From: Candidatus Korobacter versatilis
Lineage (GTDB): Bacteria; Acidobacteriota; Terriglobia; Terriglobales; Acidobacteriaceae
Reading direction: 5' to 3'
Assembly (NCBI GenBank): GCA_016185395.1
Contig: JACPNR010000006.1
Span: forward strand, 186,001-250,000
Length of the DNA stretch: 64,000 nt
A program made the position numbers and the translations under genes. This document shows, in pieces, positions 20,192 through 28,383 of this stretch. Position 1 is the first letter of the stretch. Each line of letters starts with the position of its first letter. The notes beneath the pieces are model-generated. The model did no database searches, was not told the DNA's origin, and was given only the letters and a program-made list of their open reading frames with translations.

Positions 20192-21940
20192 ATGAAGTAC
20201 TGCGACGCGTGTAACACCACATATCCGAACGAGTTCCAGACGTGCCCGAAGGACCAGACGGTCCTGCGCACGATGTCCGAACTGCGTTCGGGGATGGTGA
20301 TCCGCGACAAGTACCAGATCCTGGAGAAGATCGGCGCGGGCGGCATGGCGGTGGTGTACCTGGCGAAGCACCTGGCGTTCAACGAGCTGCGCGCCATCAA
20401 GGTGGTCAACAGCCGGCTGCTGGACGACGAGAACTTCCTGCGCCGCTTCCGCTCGGAAGCCATCATCACGCGCAAGCTGCAGCACCCGAACGCCGTCCGC
20501 GTGGACGACCTCGATTCCACCGAGGACGGCCGCCCGTTCATGGTGATGGAGTACGTGCACGGCAAGGATCTGCGCCACATGATCCAGAACTCGGGGCCGC
20601 TGCCGGTGCGGCGCGCGCTCGGCATCGCGCGGCAAGCGGCGGCTGCACTCGCGGCCGCGCACGCGCTCGGCATCACGCACCGTGACATCAAGCCGGACAA
20701 CATCCTGATGACCGACACCGGCGACAGCACCGACCTGGTGAAGGTGCTCGACTTCGGCATCGCGAAGGTGCGCGAGGCGGGCTTGGAGTCGGCGCACAGC
20801 TCGACCAAGACGGGCATGGTCGTGGGCACGCCGCAATACATCTCGCCGGAGCAGGCGATGGGTCGCCACGGCGAGGAGATCGACGGGCGCGCCGACCTTT
20901 ATTCCCTCGGCGTGGTGCTCTACGAGATGGTGACCGGCCGGCTGCCGTTCGAATCGGACACGCCGATGGGGATGCTGCTGCACCACATCCAGAGCATCCC
21001 GCCGCGCGCGCACGAGATATCGCCGGAGCTGCGCATCCCGCAAACGCTTTCCGTGATGCTGGTGCATGCGCTCGAGAAAGACCGCAACCTGCGCTACCAG
21101 AACGCGGCGGAGTTCATTGCCGCGCTCGACGACGTGGAGCAGGAGTTGCGCACCGGTGTTACCGGCGTGGTCACGCGCCCGGGCATGTCGTCACCAGGCT
21201 CGGCGGCGGCTGCGCGCGCCCGGTCGGCCCCGGCGCCGGCGCCCGCGCGCGCTCCCGCCCGGCCGCAGCCGGCGAGCTATTCGGCGCGGCAAGCGCCGCC
21301 GCCAGCGCGGTCCAGCAACTGGGTGATCTACGTGGTCGCCGCGGTGGTGCTGGCCGGCGCGGTCGCCGGCGTCTACTTCTGGGTGCTGAAGCCGGCGAAC
21401 TCCTCCGCGCAGGCGAACGAAAACCACTCCACGCTGCTCGTGCCCGACGACCGTCTCGCCGCCGACGTCCGCACGGCGCTGGGGAATTCCTCCGAGATCA
21501 AGAGCGCCATCGAGGTGAGCGCGAGCGACGGCGTGGTCACGCTGCGCGGCAAGGTCACCGGGCTGTACGAGATGCAGATGGCGGAGAGCTTGACGAAGAG
21601 CGTCCTCGGCATCAAGGACGTGAAGAACGAGCTGCAGTACGAAAAGCTCTCGCCCGTGGTCGACGTAAATGGCGGCGGCAAGACGCCGGCGCAGGAAGCG
21701 CCGGGGCGGCAGAAGCCCGCGGTCGAGAAGCCGCGCGGTCCGAGCACGGCGGACAAGGCGCGTTCGCGCACGCTGGTCTCGCAAGGGAACACGCAGCTCG
21801 ACCAGGGCGAGTACAACGCGGCCATCGCGTCCTATCAGCAGGCGCTCGACCTCGATCCGGACAACGGGCAGGCGCAGAGCGGCCTGGCGCGCGCGCAGAA
21901 GGCCAAGGCCACCGAAGACGAGATCATGCGCAGGAGATGA
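20192..21940 (+). CDS. Membrane Ser/Thr protein kinase with BON and TPR domains
   Basis: A 582-residue Hanks-type kinase. An N-terminal zinc ribbon (CDAC at 4-7, CPKD at 18-21) precedes the kinase domain (~41-315): GAGGMAVVY loop, Lys70 in RAIKVV, HRDIKPDN with Asp165, and DFG at 187-189. An Ala/Pro-rich linker leads to one TM helix (~376-400). Outside the membrane are a BON domain (~418-488, DDRLAADVRTAL to VKNELQYEK) and a TPR unit (~530-575, GEYNAAIASYQQALDLDPDN). Such kinases sense envelope signals. Its stop overlaps the next start by ATGA, so it forms an operon with two secreted proteins. Confidence 0.93.
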   Translation: MKYCDACNTTYPNEFQTCPKDQTVLRTMSELRSGMVIRDKYQILEKIGAGGMAVVYLAKHLAFNELRAIKVVNSRLLDDENFLRRFRSEAIITRKLQHPNAVRVDDLDSTEDGRPFMVMEYVHGKDLRHMIQNSGPLPVRRALGIARQAAAALAAAHALGITHRDIKPDNILMTDTGDSTDLVKVLDFGIAKVREAGLESAHSSTKTGMVVGTPQYISPEQAMGRHGEEIDGRADLYSLGVVLYEMVTGRLPFESDTPMGMLLHHIQSIPPRAHEISPELRIPQTLSVMLVHALEKDRNLRYQNAAEFIAALDDVEQELRTGVTGVVTRPGMSSPGSAAAARARSAPAPAPARAPARPQPASYSARQAPPPARSSNWVIYVVAAVVLAGAVAGVYFWVLKPANSSAQANENHSTLLVPDDRLAADVRTALGNSSEIKSAIEVSASDGVVTLRGKVTGLYEMQMAESLTKSVLGIKDVKNELQYEKLSPVVDVNGGGKTPAQEAPGRQKPAVEKPRGPSTADKARSRTLVSQGNTQLDQGEYNAAIASYQQALDLDPDNGQAQSGLARAQKAKATEDEIMRRR

Positions 21941-23211
21941 AGGTGAAGAGCCGCTTCTTACTCATCATTACGGTGGCGCTTGCGGCGGGACTGGCGCAGG
22001 CACAGTTCGCCGCGAAGAAGCAGCCGGCGGCGCCTCCGCCATCGGTCTCCGGCGCGGACGGCGAGAGCGGCGGGCCGGAGCTGATCGGCGACGCGAACAA
22101 TCCGATCCTGCGCTATCCCGCGGCGCACCAGCACACCCTGACCGGCTGCACCGGATACCTCGACATCTCGAAAGACCGCATGAAGTTTGTCTCGAACACC
22201 GAGCCGGGGCACAGCTTCGACCTCGCGCGCGGCGACCTCTACGTGGCGCAGCAGTGGAAGATGATGGGAAGTCCGCTGCAGGAAGCCGAGTTCAAGTTTC
22301 GCGGCGGCGGCACATACCATTTCTTTCATGTGAAGCGGCGGATGCTCGCCGATCCCAACGCGAGACTGCGGTGGGAAGACGTGCTGAGCTTTCAGGCGCT
22401 CATCGATGGCGCTACGCGCTTTGACGAAGTGGTGGCAGGGTTGAAAGCGCAGCAGCACGTGGCGGCGCCTCCGGTCATCAGCATGATCGAGCCGGCGGAT
22501 GCCGCGGTCGAAGGCAAAACGCTCACCGCGACCGGCGGGACGCTGCGTTTGCGCGGCATCGTCTCGCAGGAGAGCGGCATCGCCAGCGTCCTGGTGAACG
22601 GACAGCCCGCCGCGCTCCGCCAGCTCACGCCGCAGACGCACGAGTTCGTGGTCGAGAACCTGGCGGTCGGCAACGGCAGCAGCGCCATCGTGGTGCTGGT
22701 GATGGCGGCGGACAAGAGTGAGGCGCACAAGACGTTCACGGTGTCGCGGCAGGGAGTGCGCATCCTCGAGCCGGCGTATTTTCCCTACCAGACGGGCGAG
22801 AGCACGGTGCGCGTGCGCGGCGTGGCCGCGGGATACGGCAACCTGCAGCGCGTGGAAATAGCCGGCACGCCGGCGGTGCTCACGCGGCGGGACGGCGGCG
22901 ACATCGAGTTCCAGTCGGACACGGCGCTCAACGTGGGCGACAACAACCTGCAAGGCTACGTGGTCGATTCGAACGGCGCGCGCGAGCCGTTCTCGCTGGC
23001 CGTGAAGCGCCTGCCGCCCGCCGGTCCGCAGCCGCTCAAGGAACAGGAGATCCAGAAGGCGCTTGAAGATGGCCTGCCCTCGAACCGCATCATGGCGCTG
23101 GTCAACAAGTACGGCGTGGACTTCGCGCTCACCGACGAAGTGGAGCAGCGGCTGCGCCGCGCCGGCGCGGACAGCAACCTGCTGCTCGCCATCGCCAAAG
23201 CAAAAAAGTGA
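21937..23211 (+). CDS. Secreted protein, kinase operon, Ig-like middle domain
   Basis: A 424-residue protein with a signal peptide (LLIITVALAAGLAQAQ). The first half has a CTGYLDISKDRMKFV and FDLARGDLYVAQQW domain shared in outline with the next gene. The middle has Ig/PEGA-like beta segments (IVSQESGIASVLVNGQPA). The C-terminal ~50 residues (EIQKALEDGLPSNRIMALVN, then ADSNLLLAIAKAKK) match the C-terminus of the downstream protein, so the two are likely paralogous partners. It overlaps the kinase gene by 4 bases. Confidence 0.75.
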   Translation: MKVKSRFLLIITVALAAGLAQAQFAAKKQPAAPPPSVSGADGESGGPELIGDANNPILRYPAAHQHTLTGCTGYLDISKDRMKFVSNTEPGHSFDLARGDLYVAQQWKMMGSPLQEAEFKFRGGGTYHFFHVKRRMLADPNARLRWEDVLSFQALIDGATRFDEVVAGLKAQQHVAAPPVISMIEPADAAVEGKTLTATGGTLRLRGIVSQESGIASVLVNGQPAALRQLTPQTHEFVVENLAVGNGSSAIVVLVMAADKSEAHKTFTVSRQGVRILEPAYFPYQTGESTVRVRGVAAGYGNLQRVEIAGTPAVLTRRDGGDIEFQSDTALNVGDNNLQGYVVDSNGAREPFSLAVKRLPPAGPQPLKEQEIQKALEDGLPSNRIMALVNKYGVDFALTDEVEQRLRRAGADSNLLLAIAKAKK

Positions 23212-24503
23212 TGAAGCGGATCATCCTCGCCGTGGCACTGCTCCTCGCGCCGCTGGCGGCGCAGGACACGGCCACGCTCGACGGCGAGCCGGCCATCCGC
23301 TTCATGGCCGGCCACGGGCACCTCACCACCTACTGCGACGGCCAGATATGGATCACGCCCACGCGCCTGCGCTTCGACGGCGTCACCTTCCCCGCGCATT
23401 CCTTTGACTTCAAGCGGGCCGAAGTAGGCGCGTTCCACTCCGGGCACGCGCTCGGCTTCGACTACATCAAGGTGGAAGGCGGCGGCAAGACCTTCCGCAT
23501 GGGGCTCTATCCCGACATGGCGCGGCAGTTCGGCGATCGCTACGCCTTCGCGGAGCGGGCGTGGAACGATTTTCAGCCCGCGTACGCCGAAGTGACGCGG
23601 GCGGAAGCGCAACGGCATCCGCCGGCGGGGCTGATCAAAGCGTCGGCCACCGGCGAGGGCGCGGTCCTGGAGTTCCCGGTGATCATCGGGCCGGGCGCGG
23701 TGTGGTTCAAGTCGGCGAAGAAAGTGACGCTATGGGAAGGCGCCGAGGCCGACGGCAGCGCGTACGCGAGCATGATCGGGAAGGTCGCGCGCGGCAAGCT
23801 GCAGGTCACCGCCGGCCACGTGAAGTTCGTGAGCGCGCAGGCGGCGGGCGACCCCGACCTCGTGCTCGATTCCGGCAAGAGCGAGATGCGGATGAATACC
23901 GGCGCCGGGGGATATCCGCGCATCATCGCGAGCTTCCGCTCCGCGGGACGCATGACGCTGCTGCTGGCCGAGGCCGGCGACGGCGGCACGAAGTTCTACG
24001 ACGTCACGCCGCTGCTGCGCGCGCTTGGCCCGGAGTTCCCGCAGATGGCTGCTGAACTCCTGCCCAAACCGGTGCTGGTGGTCGCAGCGAGTCCTGGCGC
24101 GGAGATATTCGTGGACGGGCAGCGGCGCGGTGTGACCGCCGCCGACGGAACGCTGCGCGTCACCGGCCTTGCGGGCGGCGAGCATCCGCTGCGGGCCACG
24201 CTCGCCGGCTATCAGCCGTGGAGCAGCGCGGTCACGCTGGCATCCGGCGAAGAGAAGCGCGTCGAGGTGGCACTGGTGGCCGTCCCGCCGCCGGTCGTTG
24301 CGCCCAAGCCGGCGGGGCCGGCGGCGTTCGCACTGAAGGATGTGGTTGCGATGCTCGCAGGCGGCATCTCGCCGAAGCGCGTGGCGGCGCTGGTGCAGGA
24401 GCGCGGCGTTGATTTCCCGCTCGACGACGCTGCCGAGAAGCAGGTCCGCGGCGCGGGCGGCGACGCCGAACTGCTGGTCGTGATCGCGAAATCCAAGAAG
24501 TAG
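23211..24503 (+). CDS. Secreted PEGA-domain protein, kinase operon
   Basis: A 430-residue protein with a signal peptide (LAVALLLAPLAAQ). The ATG at 23211 shares a base with the upstream stop (TGATG). The N-terminal domain (TYCDGQIWITPTRLRFDGV) parallels the previous protein. A PEGA domain spans ~280-350 (VVAASPGAEIFVDGQRRGV, then LAGGEHPLRATLAGYQPW). The C-terminal domain (VVAMLAGGISPKRVAALVQE, then GVDFPLDDAAEKQV) is shared with the previous gene. A role as an extracytoplasmic partner or target of the kinase is inferred from the operon. Confidence 0.75.
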   Translation: MKRIILAVALLLAPLAAQDTATLDGEPAIRFMAGHGHLTTYCDGQIWITPTRLRFDGVTFPAHSFDFKRAEVGAFHSGHALGFDYIKVEGGGKTFRMGLYPDMARQFGDRYAFAERAWNDFQPAYAEVTRAEAQRHPPAGLIKASATGEGAVLEFPVIIGPGAVWFKSAKKVTLWEGAEADGSAYASMIGKVARGKLQVTAGHVKFVSAQAAGDPDLVLDSGKSEMRMNTGAGGYPRIIASFRSAGRMTLLLAEAGDGGTKFYDVTPLLRALGPEFPQMAAELLPKPVLVVAASPGAEIFVDGQRRGVTAADGTLRVTGLAGGEHPLRATLAGYQPWSSAVTLASGEEKRVEVALVAVPPPVVAPKPAGPAAFALKDVVAMLAGGISPKRVAALVQERGVDFPLDDAAEKQVRGAGGDAELLVVIAKSKK

Positions 24504-24527
24504 ACATCGCCGAAGTAGAATCCCCGC

Positions 24528-25334
24528 ATGGCATTGCTCGAAGTCCGTGACCTGGTGAAGGTGTATCCGGCGAGCGATTCGGTGTTCGCGCCGGCGGCGC
24601 GCGCCGGTTCCGCGAATGCGATCCGCGCCGTGGACGGCGTGTCGTTCGATATCGCTCGCGGCGAGACGCTTGGCCTGGTGGGGGAATCGGGCTGCGGCAA
24701 GACGACGTTGGGGCGCGCTATCCTGCGGCTCATCGAGCCGACTTCCGGGAGCGTGCGCTTTGAAGACAACGACGTGCTCACCACGAGCGGTGGCGAGCTG
24801 CGCCGGCTGCGGCGCGACATGCAGATCGTTTTCCAGGACCCGTTCAGTTCGCTCGACCCGCGCATGCGCGTGCAACAGATCGTCACCGAGCCGCTGGTCA
24901 TCCACCACGACGGCACGCGCGTGACGCGCGCGGAAAAGGCCCGCGAGCTGATGCGGGCGGTGGACCTGGATGAGTCGGCGCTGGCGCGCTATCCGCATGA
25001 GTTCTCCGGCGGGCAGCGGCAGCGCATCGTGATCGCGCGCGCGCTGGCGCTGCGGCCGAAGTTCATCGTGTGCGACGAGCCGGTCTCGGCGCTGGACGTT
25101 TCCGTCGGGGCGCAGATCGTGAACCTGCTGCGCGGGCTGCAGCGCGACTTCGGGCTGACTTATCTGTTCATCTCGCACTCCATGCCGGTGGTGCGCTATC
25201 TCTCCACGCGCATCGCGGTGATGCACGCGGGCAAGATCGTGGAGCTAGGGACGACGGAGCAGATCACGGAGCGTCCGCAACACGAGTACACGCGGACGCT
25301 GCTGGCGGCCACGCCGGAAGTGAGCGTCCAGTAG
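24528..25334 (+). CDS. Peptide/nickel-type ABC transporter ATPase (OppF/DppF-like)
   Basis: A 268-residue ABC ATPase. Walker A is GESGCGKTT, the Q-loop is [12 protein letters not shown] (the OppF/DppF signature), the ABC signature is FSGGQRQR, Walker B is [13 protein letters not shown], and the H-loop His is in [10 protein letters not shown]. The C-terminal [13 protein letters not shown] is the usual oligopeptide-transporter tail. No permease or binding protein is adjacent, so the partner genes must lie elsewhere. It starts 24 bases after the kinase operon but is unlikely to be functionally linked. Confidence 0.9.
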   Translation: MALLEVRDLVKVYPASDSVFAPAARAGSANAIRAVDGVSFDIARGETLGLVGESGCGKTTLGRAILRLIEPTSGSVRFEDNDVLTTSGGELRRLRRDMQIVFQDPFSSLDPRMRVQQIVTEPLVIHHDGTRVTRAEKARELMRAVDLDESALARYPHEFSGGQRQRIVIARALALRPKFIVCDEPVSALDVSVGAQIVNLLRGLQRDFGLTYLFISHSMPVVRYLSTRIAVMHAGKIVELGTTEQITERPQHEYTRTLLAATPEVSVQ

Positions 25335-25360
25335 GAGCGCCGGCGAGGTCGCCGGCGCCC
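25335..25360. repeat. REP-like palindrome
   Basis: GGAGCGCCGGCGAGGTCGCC followed by GGCGCC, a single-hairpin relative of the GCGCCGGCG REP family, directly after the ABC ATPase stop. A similar GCGCCGGCGAGGTCGCC word is near 50436-50452. Confidence 0.65.
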
Positions 25361-25570
25361 ATCCAAAGTTAGTCAAAGATCTAGATCAGATCCCCATGGG
25401 TTCGAAGTCGCCGGCGCCGGTGGTGACGGGACGGTCGCTGGGCCACGGAAAACGGTAGGTTTCCTGCGCTACCGTTCGCCACGCATGCGCGTGCCGCAAC
25501 TTGCCGCTGCCGCCGCGCGCGGCTAGAATCGAGGGTTGTCATTATCACGCAATACGAATAAGGAGACCGC

Positions 25571-26053
25571 ATGGCTTTGAACGTAGGCGATAAAGCCCCG
25601 GACTTCGAGGTCGCGGCCGTCGTCGGCGATAAGAAAGAGAAGTTCAAGCTGAGCGACTACCGGGGCAAGAAGAACGTGGTGCTGGCCTTTTACCCGCTGG
25701 ACTGGACCCCGGTCTGAACCGCGCAGATGCCGGCGTACAACGCGGACTTGGAAAAGTTCGCCGGCTTCGATGCCCAGGTCGTGGGCATAAGCGTGGATTC
25801 GGTCCCCAGCCACATCGCGTGGCAGAAGAAAGACATCGGCATGCTGAACTATCCGCTGTGTTCGGATTTCTATCCGCACGGCGAGGTGGCGAAGAAATTC
25901 GGCGTGCTGCGCACCGGCGATCCCATCCCCGGGATCAACGAACGCTCGGTGTTCGTCATCGATAAGGAAGGGACGATCGCATTCGCGAAGGTCTATCCCC
26001 TCGATAAGCAGCCGGACAACGAGGATTGCTTCGAGGTTCTGAGAAAACTGTAG
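25571..26053 (+). CDS. Selenocysteine-containing peroxiredoxin (AhpC/TSA family)
   Basis: A 160-residue peroxiredoxin that reduces H2O2 and organic peroxides. An AAGGAG site lies 6 bases before the ATG. The frame is intact except for TGA at 25715-25717 (codon 49), exactly where the peroxidatic Cys belongs: FYPLDWTPV-(TGA)-TAQMP matches the family motif [11 protein letters not shown]. The frame continues with full homology ([16 protein letters not shown], then [13 protein letters not shown]). Insertion of selenocysteine is therefore the best reading, and a SECIS-like hairpin follows. Cys97 and Cys153 could serve as resolving residues. An ordinary gene call would begin at 25727 and lose the active site. 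Sequencing error (TGC or TGT) is the alternative. Confidence 0.85.
25718..25770 (+). promoter_or_regulatory. SECIS-like hairpin
   Basis: Eleven bases after the UGA, GCCGGCG (25729-25735) pairs with CGCCGGC (25759-25765). Inside it ACTT (25746-25749) pairs with AAGT (25754-25757), capped by loop GGAA. The loop starts with G and lies 32 bases after the UGA, within the spacing and loop rules known for bacterial SECIS elements recognised by SelB. Confidence 0.65.
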
Positions 26054-26102
26054 TTGAAAGTCGTCGGTCGTCGGCCTGCGGTCGTCGGCCGGAAAGATCA
26101 AG

Positions 26103-26137
26103 AGAGAGCCGAGCGGATGCGCTCGGCTCTCTTTTTT
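26103..26137 (+). terminator. Strong intrinsic terminator
   Basis: AGAGAGCCGAGC and GCTCGGCTCTCT are perfect 12-bp arms followed by six Ts. It lies 50 bases after the peroxiredoxin stop. The flanks carry GTCGTCGG word repeats (26056-26096 and, inverted, 26148-26184). Confidence 0.9.
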
Positions 26138-26195
26138 GTGAGAGATTGCTTTCCGGCCGGAAGGTCGACGACCGAGGGCCGAAGGCGCTTCTTTC

Positions 26196-26837
26196 CTACC
26201 GCAGCTTTTTGCTGAAGGCGGCGAGGGTGATGTGGAAGATCTTGCGTAGAGCGTCGGTCTTGAACGTTGCGGGGAAGCCGATGCGCTCGGCGAGCACCTG
26301 GTCGCGCATCATGGATTCCTGCATGCCCATGAGCGCGGAGCGCACCGCTTGCGGGTCTACGTCCTCGCGCAGTTCACCTTTGGATTTCATCTCGGCGAGC
26401 ATGGCGTCGGCCATCTGCACCAGGCGCAGGTAGCCGCCGGTGAGCAGCACCATGTGCCCCTCCTTGCGGATGCGGCGTCCCTCCAGCAGCATCAACTGCT
26501 TCAACTCAGGATCGCGCTCCAGGCCGGAGAGCATCATCTCGAGCAGCGCTTCCAGGCGCTCGGCTGGCGAAGCGATGGGTTGCAGCGCGGGGAAAGCGGA
26601 GGACATGCGCTCCCATCCCACATCGAAGATGGCTTCGAGCAGGCCTTCCTTCGAACCGAAGTGCTTGATGAGCTGCGACTCGCTGGTGGCCGCCGCCCGC
26701 GCGATCGCGACCGTGCTGGTGTTCTCGTAACCCCGCGTCGCGAACAGGTGCTTCGCTGAGCTCAGGATACGGTCGTGCGACGACATCCCCCCGATCTTCT
26801 GGGAGTCAGACGCCGAATGTGGGGAAGCCATAGTCAT
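26196..26837 (-). CDS. TetR-family transcriptional regulator
   Basis: A 213-residue regulator. The N-terminal TetR helix-turn-helix is clear (DRILSSAKHLFATRGYENTS, then VAIARAAATSESQLIKHFGS, then KEGLLEAIF). The ~150-residue C-terminal helical domain would bind an unknown ligand and dimerise. An internal Met (GGMSSHDRIL) is an alternative start. It is convergent with the peroxiredoxin gene. Its target is unknown. Confidence 0.92.
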   Translation of the reverse strand: MTMASPHSASDSQKIGGMSSHDRILSSAKHLFATRGYENTSTVAIARAAATSESQLIKHFGSKEGLLEAIFDVGWERMSSAFPALQPIASPAERLEALLEMMLSGLERDPELKQLMLLEGRRIRKEGHMVLLTGGYLRLVQMADAMLAEMKSKGELREDVDPQAVRSALMGMQESMMRDQVLAERIGFPATFKTDALRKIFHITLAAFSKKLR

Positions 26838-26920
26838 ATCACTACTATGGGGGACTCACGTTTTCAAGCGAATAGCGTGGCGGGCGAGCAGCCAATAGTA
26901 AGCCAACGATGGCCGAAAGT

Positions 26921-26954
26921 GAGAATGCCCGCCTCTTCGGCGGGCATTCTTCTT
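26921..26954. terminator. Hairpin downstream of thioredoxin-like gene
   Basis: GAATGCCCGCC-TCTT-(C)GGCGGGCATTC followed by TTCTT on the plus strand. It lies ~55-85 bases past the end of the minus-strand gene ending at 27005. A second palindrome, AGAGACGCCC-AGTA-GGGCGTCTCT (26966-26989), is a dispersed repeat type. Confidence 0.5.
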
Positions 26955-26965
26955 GCGGCAAAGAA

Positions 26966-26989
26966 AGAGACGCCCAGTAGGGCGTCTCT
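26966..26989. repeat. GAGACGCCC palindrome
   Basis: AGAGACGCCC and GGGCGTCTCT form perfect 10-bp arms with a 4-base loop. It resembles REP-type dispersed palindromes and is close to the stop of the thioredoxin-like gene. Confidence 0.6.
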
Positions 26990-27004
26990 ACCATGCATTC
27001 TGAG

Positions 27005-27643
27005 CTATTGCACTTTCTTGCTGCCCTTGGCGGTGGAAGCGGTGGTGACGGTGCCGCCGACCTGGCGCTTCATCTCGTCGATCATGGCGAAGAAGTTGGT
27101 GCGGTCCACCACTTCCACGAACGGCGTGCCGCGCGTGGAATCGCTCACGATGTAGATGGTGGGCGTGTGCTGGATGCCGACCTTCTGTCCGATGGCGAAG
27201 TCGGCGCGGACCTTCGCGGCCAGCTCGCCGCGCGGGTCCACGAAGAGCGGCAGCGCCAGCTTGTGGTCCTTGGCGAACTGTTCAGTGTAGGAACGCAGGT
27301 TCTCGCGCGTGATCTGCGGCTGGTTCTTGAAGATGTAGCCGCGGTAGTCCTCGCCCAGCTTCTTCGACTTGGCGTCGAACCAGCGCGCGTTGACGTGCGC
27401 GTCGAACGACCAATTGTGCTTGGGCAGCGGGAAGTCGTAACGCACGAGCGGGATCTTGTAGGTGCGCGCCGCTTCCTCGAGCAGAGGTTCGGCGCGGGCG
27501 CAATCGGGGCACTCCAGGTCGGCGAACTCGACGATGGCGAGCTTGTATCCCTTGGGCGGACGCAGCACCGAGGTATCGCCGGCGGCGGCCGCGATGGCGA
27601 GCAGTAGGAGAGCGGCGAACACGGATAAGACAGTCTTCTTCAT
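27005..27643 (-). CDS. Periplasmic DsbA-like thioredoxin-fold protein
   Basis: A 212-residue protein. The ATG at 27643 is chosen because a GAGGAAG ribosome site precedes it and it begins a signal peptide (MKKTVLSVFAALLLLAIAAAA). The thioredoxin fold has active site ECPDCAR, a DsbA-type helical insert (HNWSFDAHVNARWFDAKSKK), and the cis-Pro loop in QHTPTIYIV. It is likely a thiol-disulfide oxidoreductase for exported proteins (DsbA/DsbG/BdbD class). No DsbB or VKOR gene is nearby. Confidence 0.85.
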   Translation of the reverse strand: MKKTVLSVFAALLLLAIAAAAGDTSVLRPPKGYKLAIVEFADLECPDCARAEPLLEEAARTYKIPLVRYDFPLPKHNWSFDAHVNARWFDAKSKKLGEDYRGYIFKNQPQITRENLRSYTEQFAKDHKLALPLFVDPRGELAAKVRADFAIGQKVGIQHTPTIYIVSDSTRGTPFVEVVDRTNFFAMIDEMKRQVGGTVTTASTAKGSKKVQ

Positions 27644-27764
27644 ACTTCCTCGGAACGGCTGGGAAAGGAGCTGTGCATATTCTACCGGAAGCCCAGCCCA
27701 CGAGGTTGCCCCCCGCGCTCGGCTCGTACCTCGCCGCAAGCTTGTAGACGGAACCGAGGTTGAA

Positions 27765-28106
27765 TCACCGTTCGGAGCGGTCGGAGGCGGGAGGAGCGCG
27801 GTTGGCCTGGCGCGGAGCGGCGTCCGTAGACTCGGCGTCGGGATAGAACTCGGTGACGAAAGGATGCGACGGCAGCGGTCTTGCGCCCAGCGTGGCAGGC
27901 GCCGCGGGCGTGGCTTGCAACGTCGCCGGGCTGCAGCGGGCGTGTTGCGATGCGCCGGAGCTCTCGCGGTGGCTGATCGCGGTCCCGCGGTGCTGCTTCT
28001 TGAAGCTGCAGGCGTCCGCGTTGCGCAGCACGGTGGCGCGCGCCATGGGCGCGAACACCGCGAGCATCACCACGAACAACGCGAGACTGGCTGTCACCCT
28101 GCGCAT
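27765..28106 (-). CDS. Small exported protein, unknown
   Basis: A 113-residue ORF; the ATG at 28106 starts a signal peptide (MRRVTASLALFVVMLAVFAPMARA). The mature part is Ala/Pro/Ser-rich with two Cys and looks disordered. No family is recognised, but codon bias fits the genome. Confidence 0.45.
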   Translation of the reverse strand: MRRVTASLALFVVMLAVFAPMARATVLRNADACSFKKQHRGTAISHRESSGASQHARCSPATLQATPAAPATLGARPLPSHPFVTEFYPDAESTDAAPRQANRAPPASDRSER

Positions 28107-28383
28107 GAGACGAGTGAGTATTCTCCCAGAGTCCGGCGGCGCGCGCCAGTGGCGGGAGAATAAATCCCACGATAGGACTAAGGCCCTTAGTTTTGGTCCT
28201 GGTGTCTGAGTACGCGACGACGGAGCTGCCGGATTTTGATTCGATAGGGGCAGCTCCACACGAACCCAGCCGCTGTGCTACCCTCTTCCCGCTTCCCGTC
28301 CGCCGCGGCGGATACCAGCCCCCGCTCCCAACTGCTCGGGCTTACTCGTCCCGCTCCACGCGGGATTAAAACTCGGAGTCTTT

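Noticed and set aside
25727-26053. Peroxiredoxin starting at the internal ATG 25727
   Set aside because: This would drop the conserved N-terminal third and the active site, although in-frame homology and a ribosome site exist upstream at 25571.
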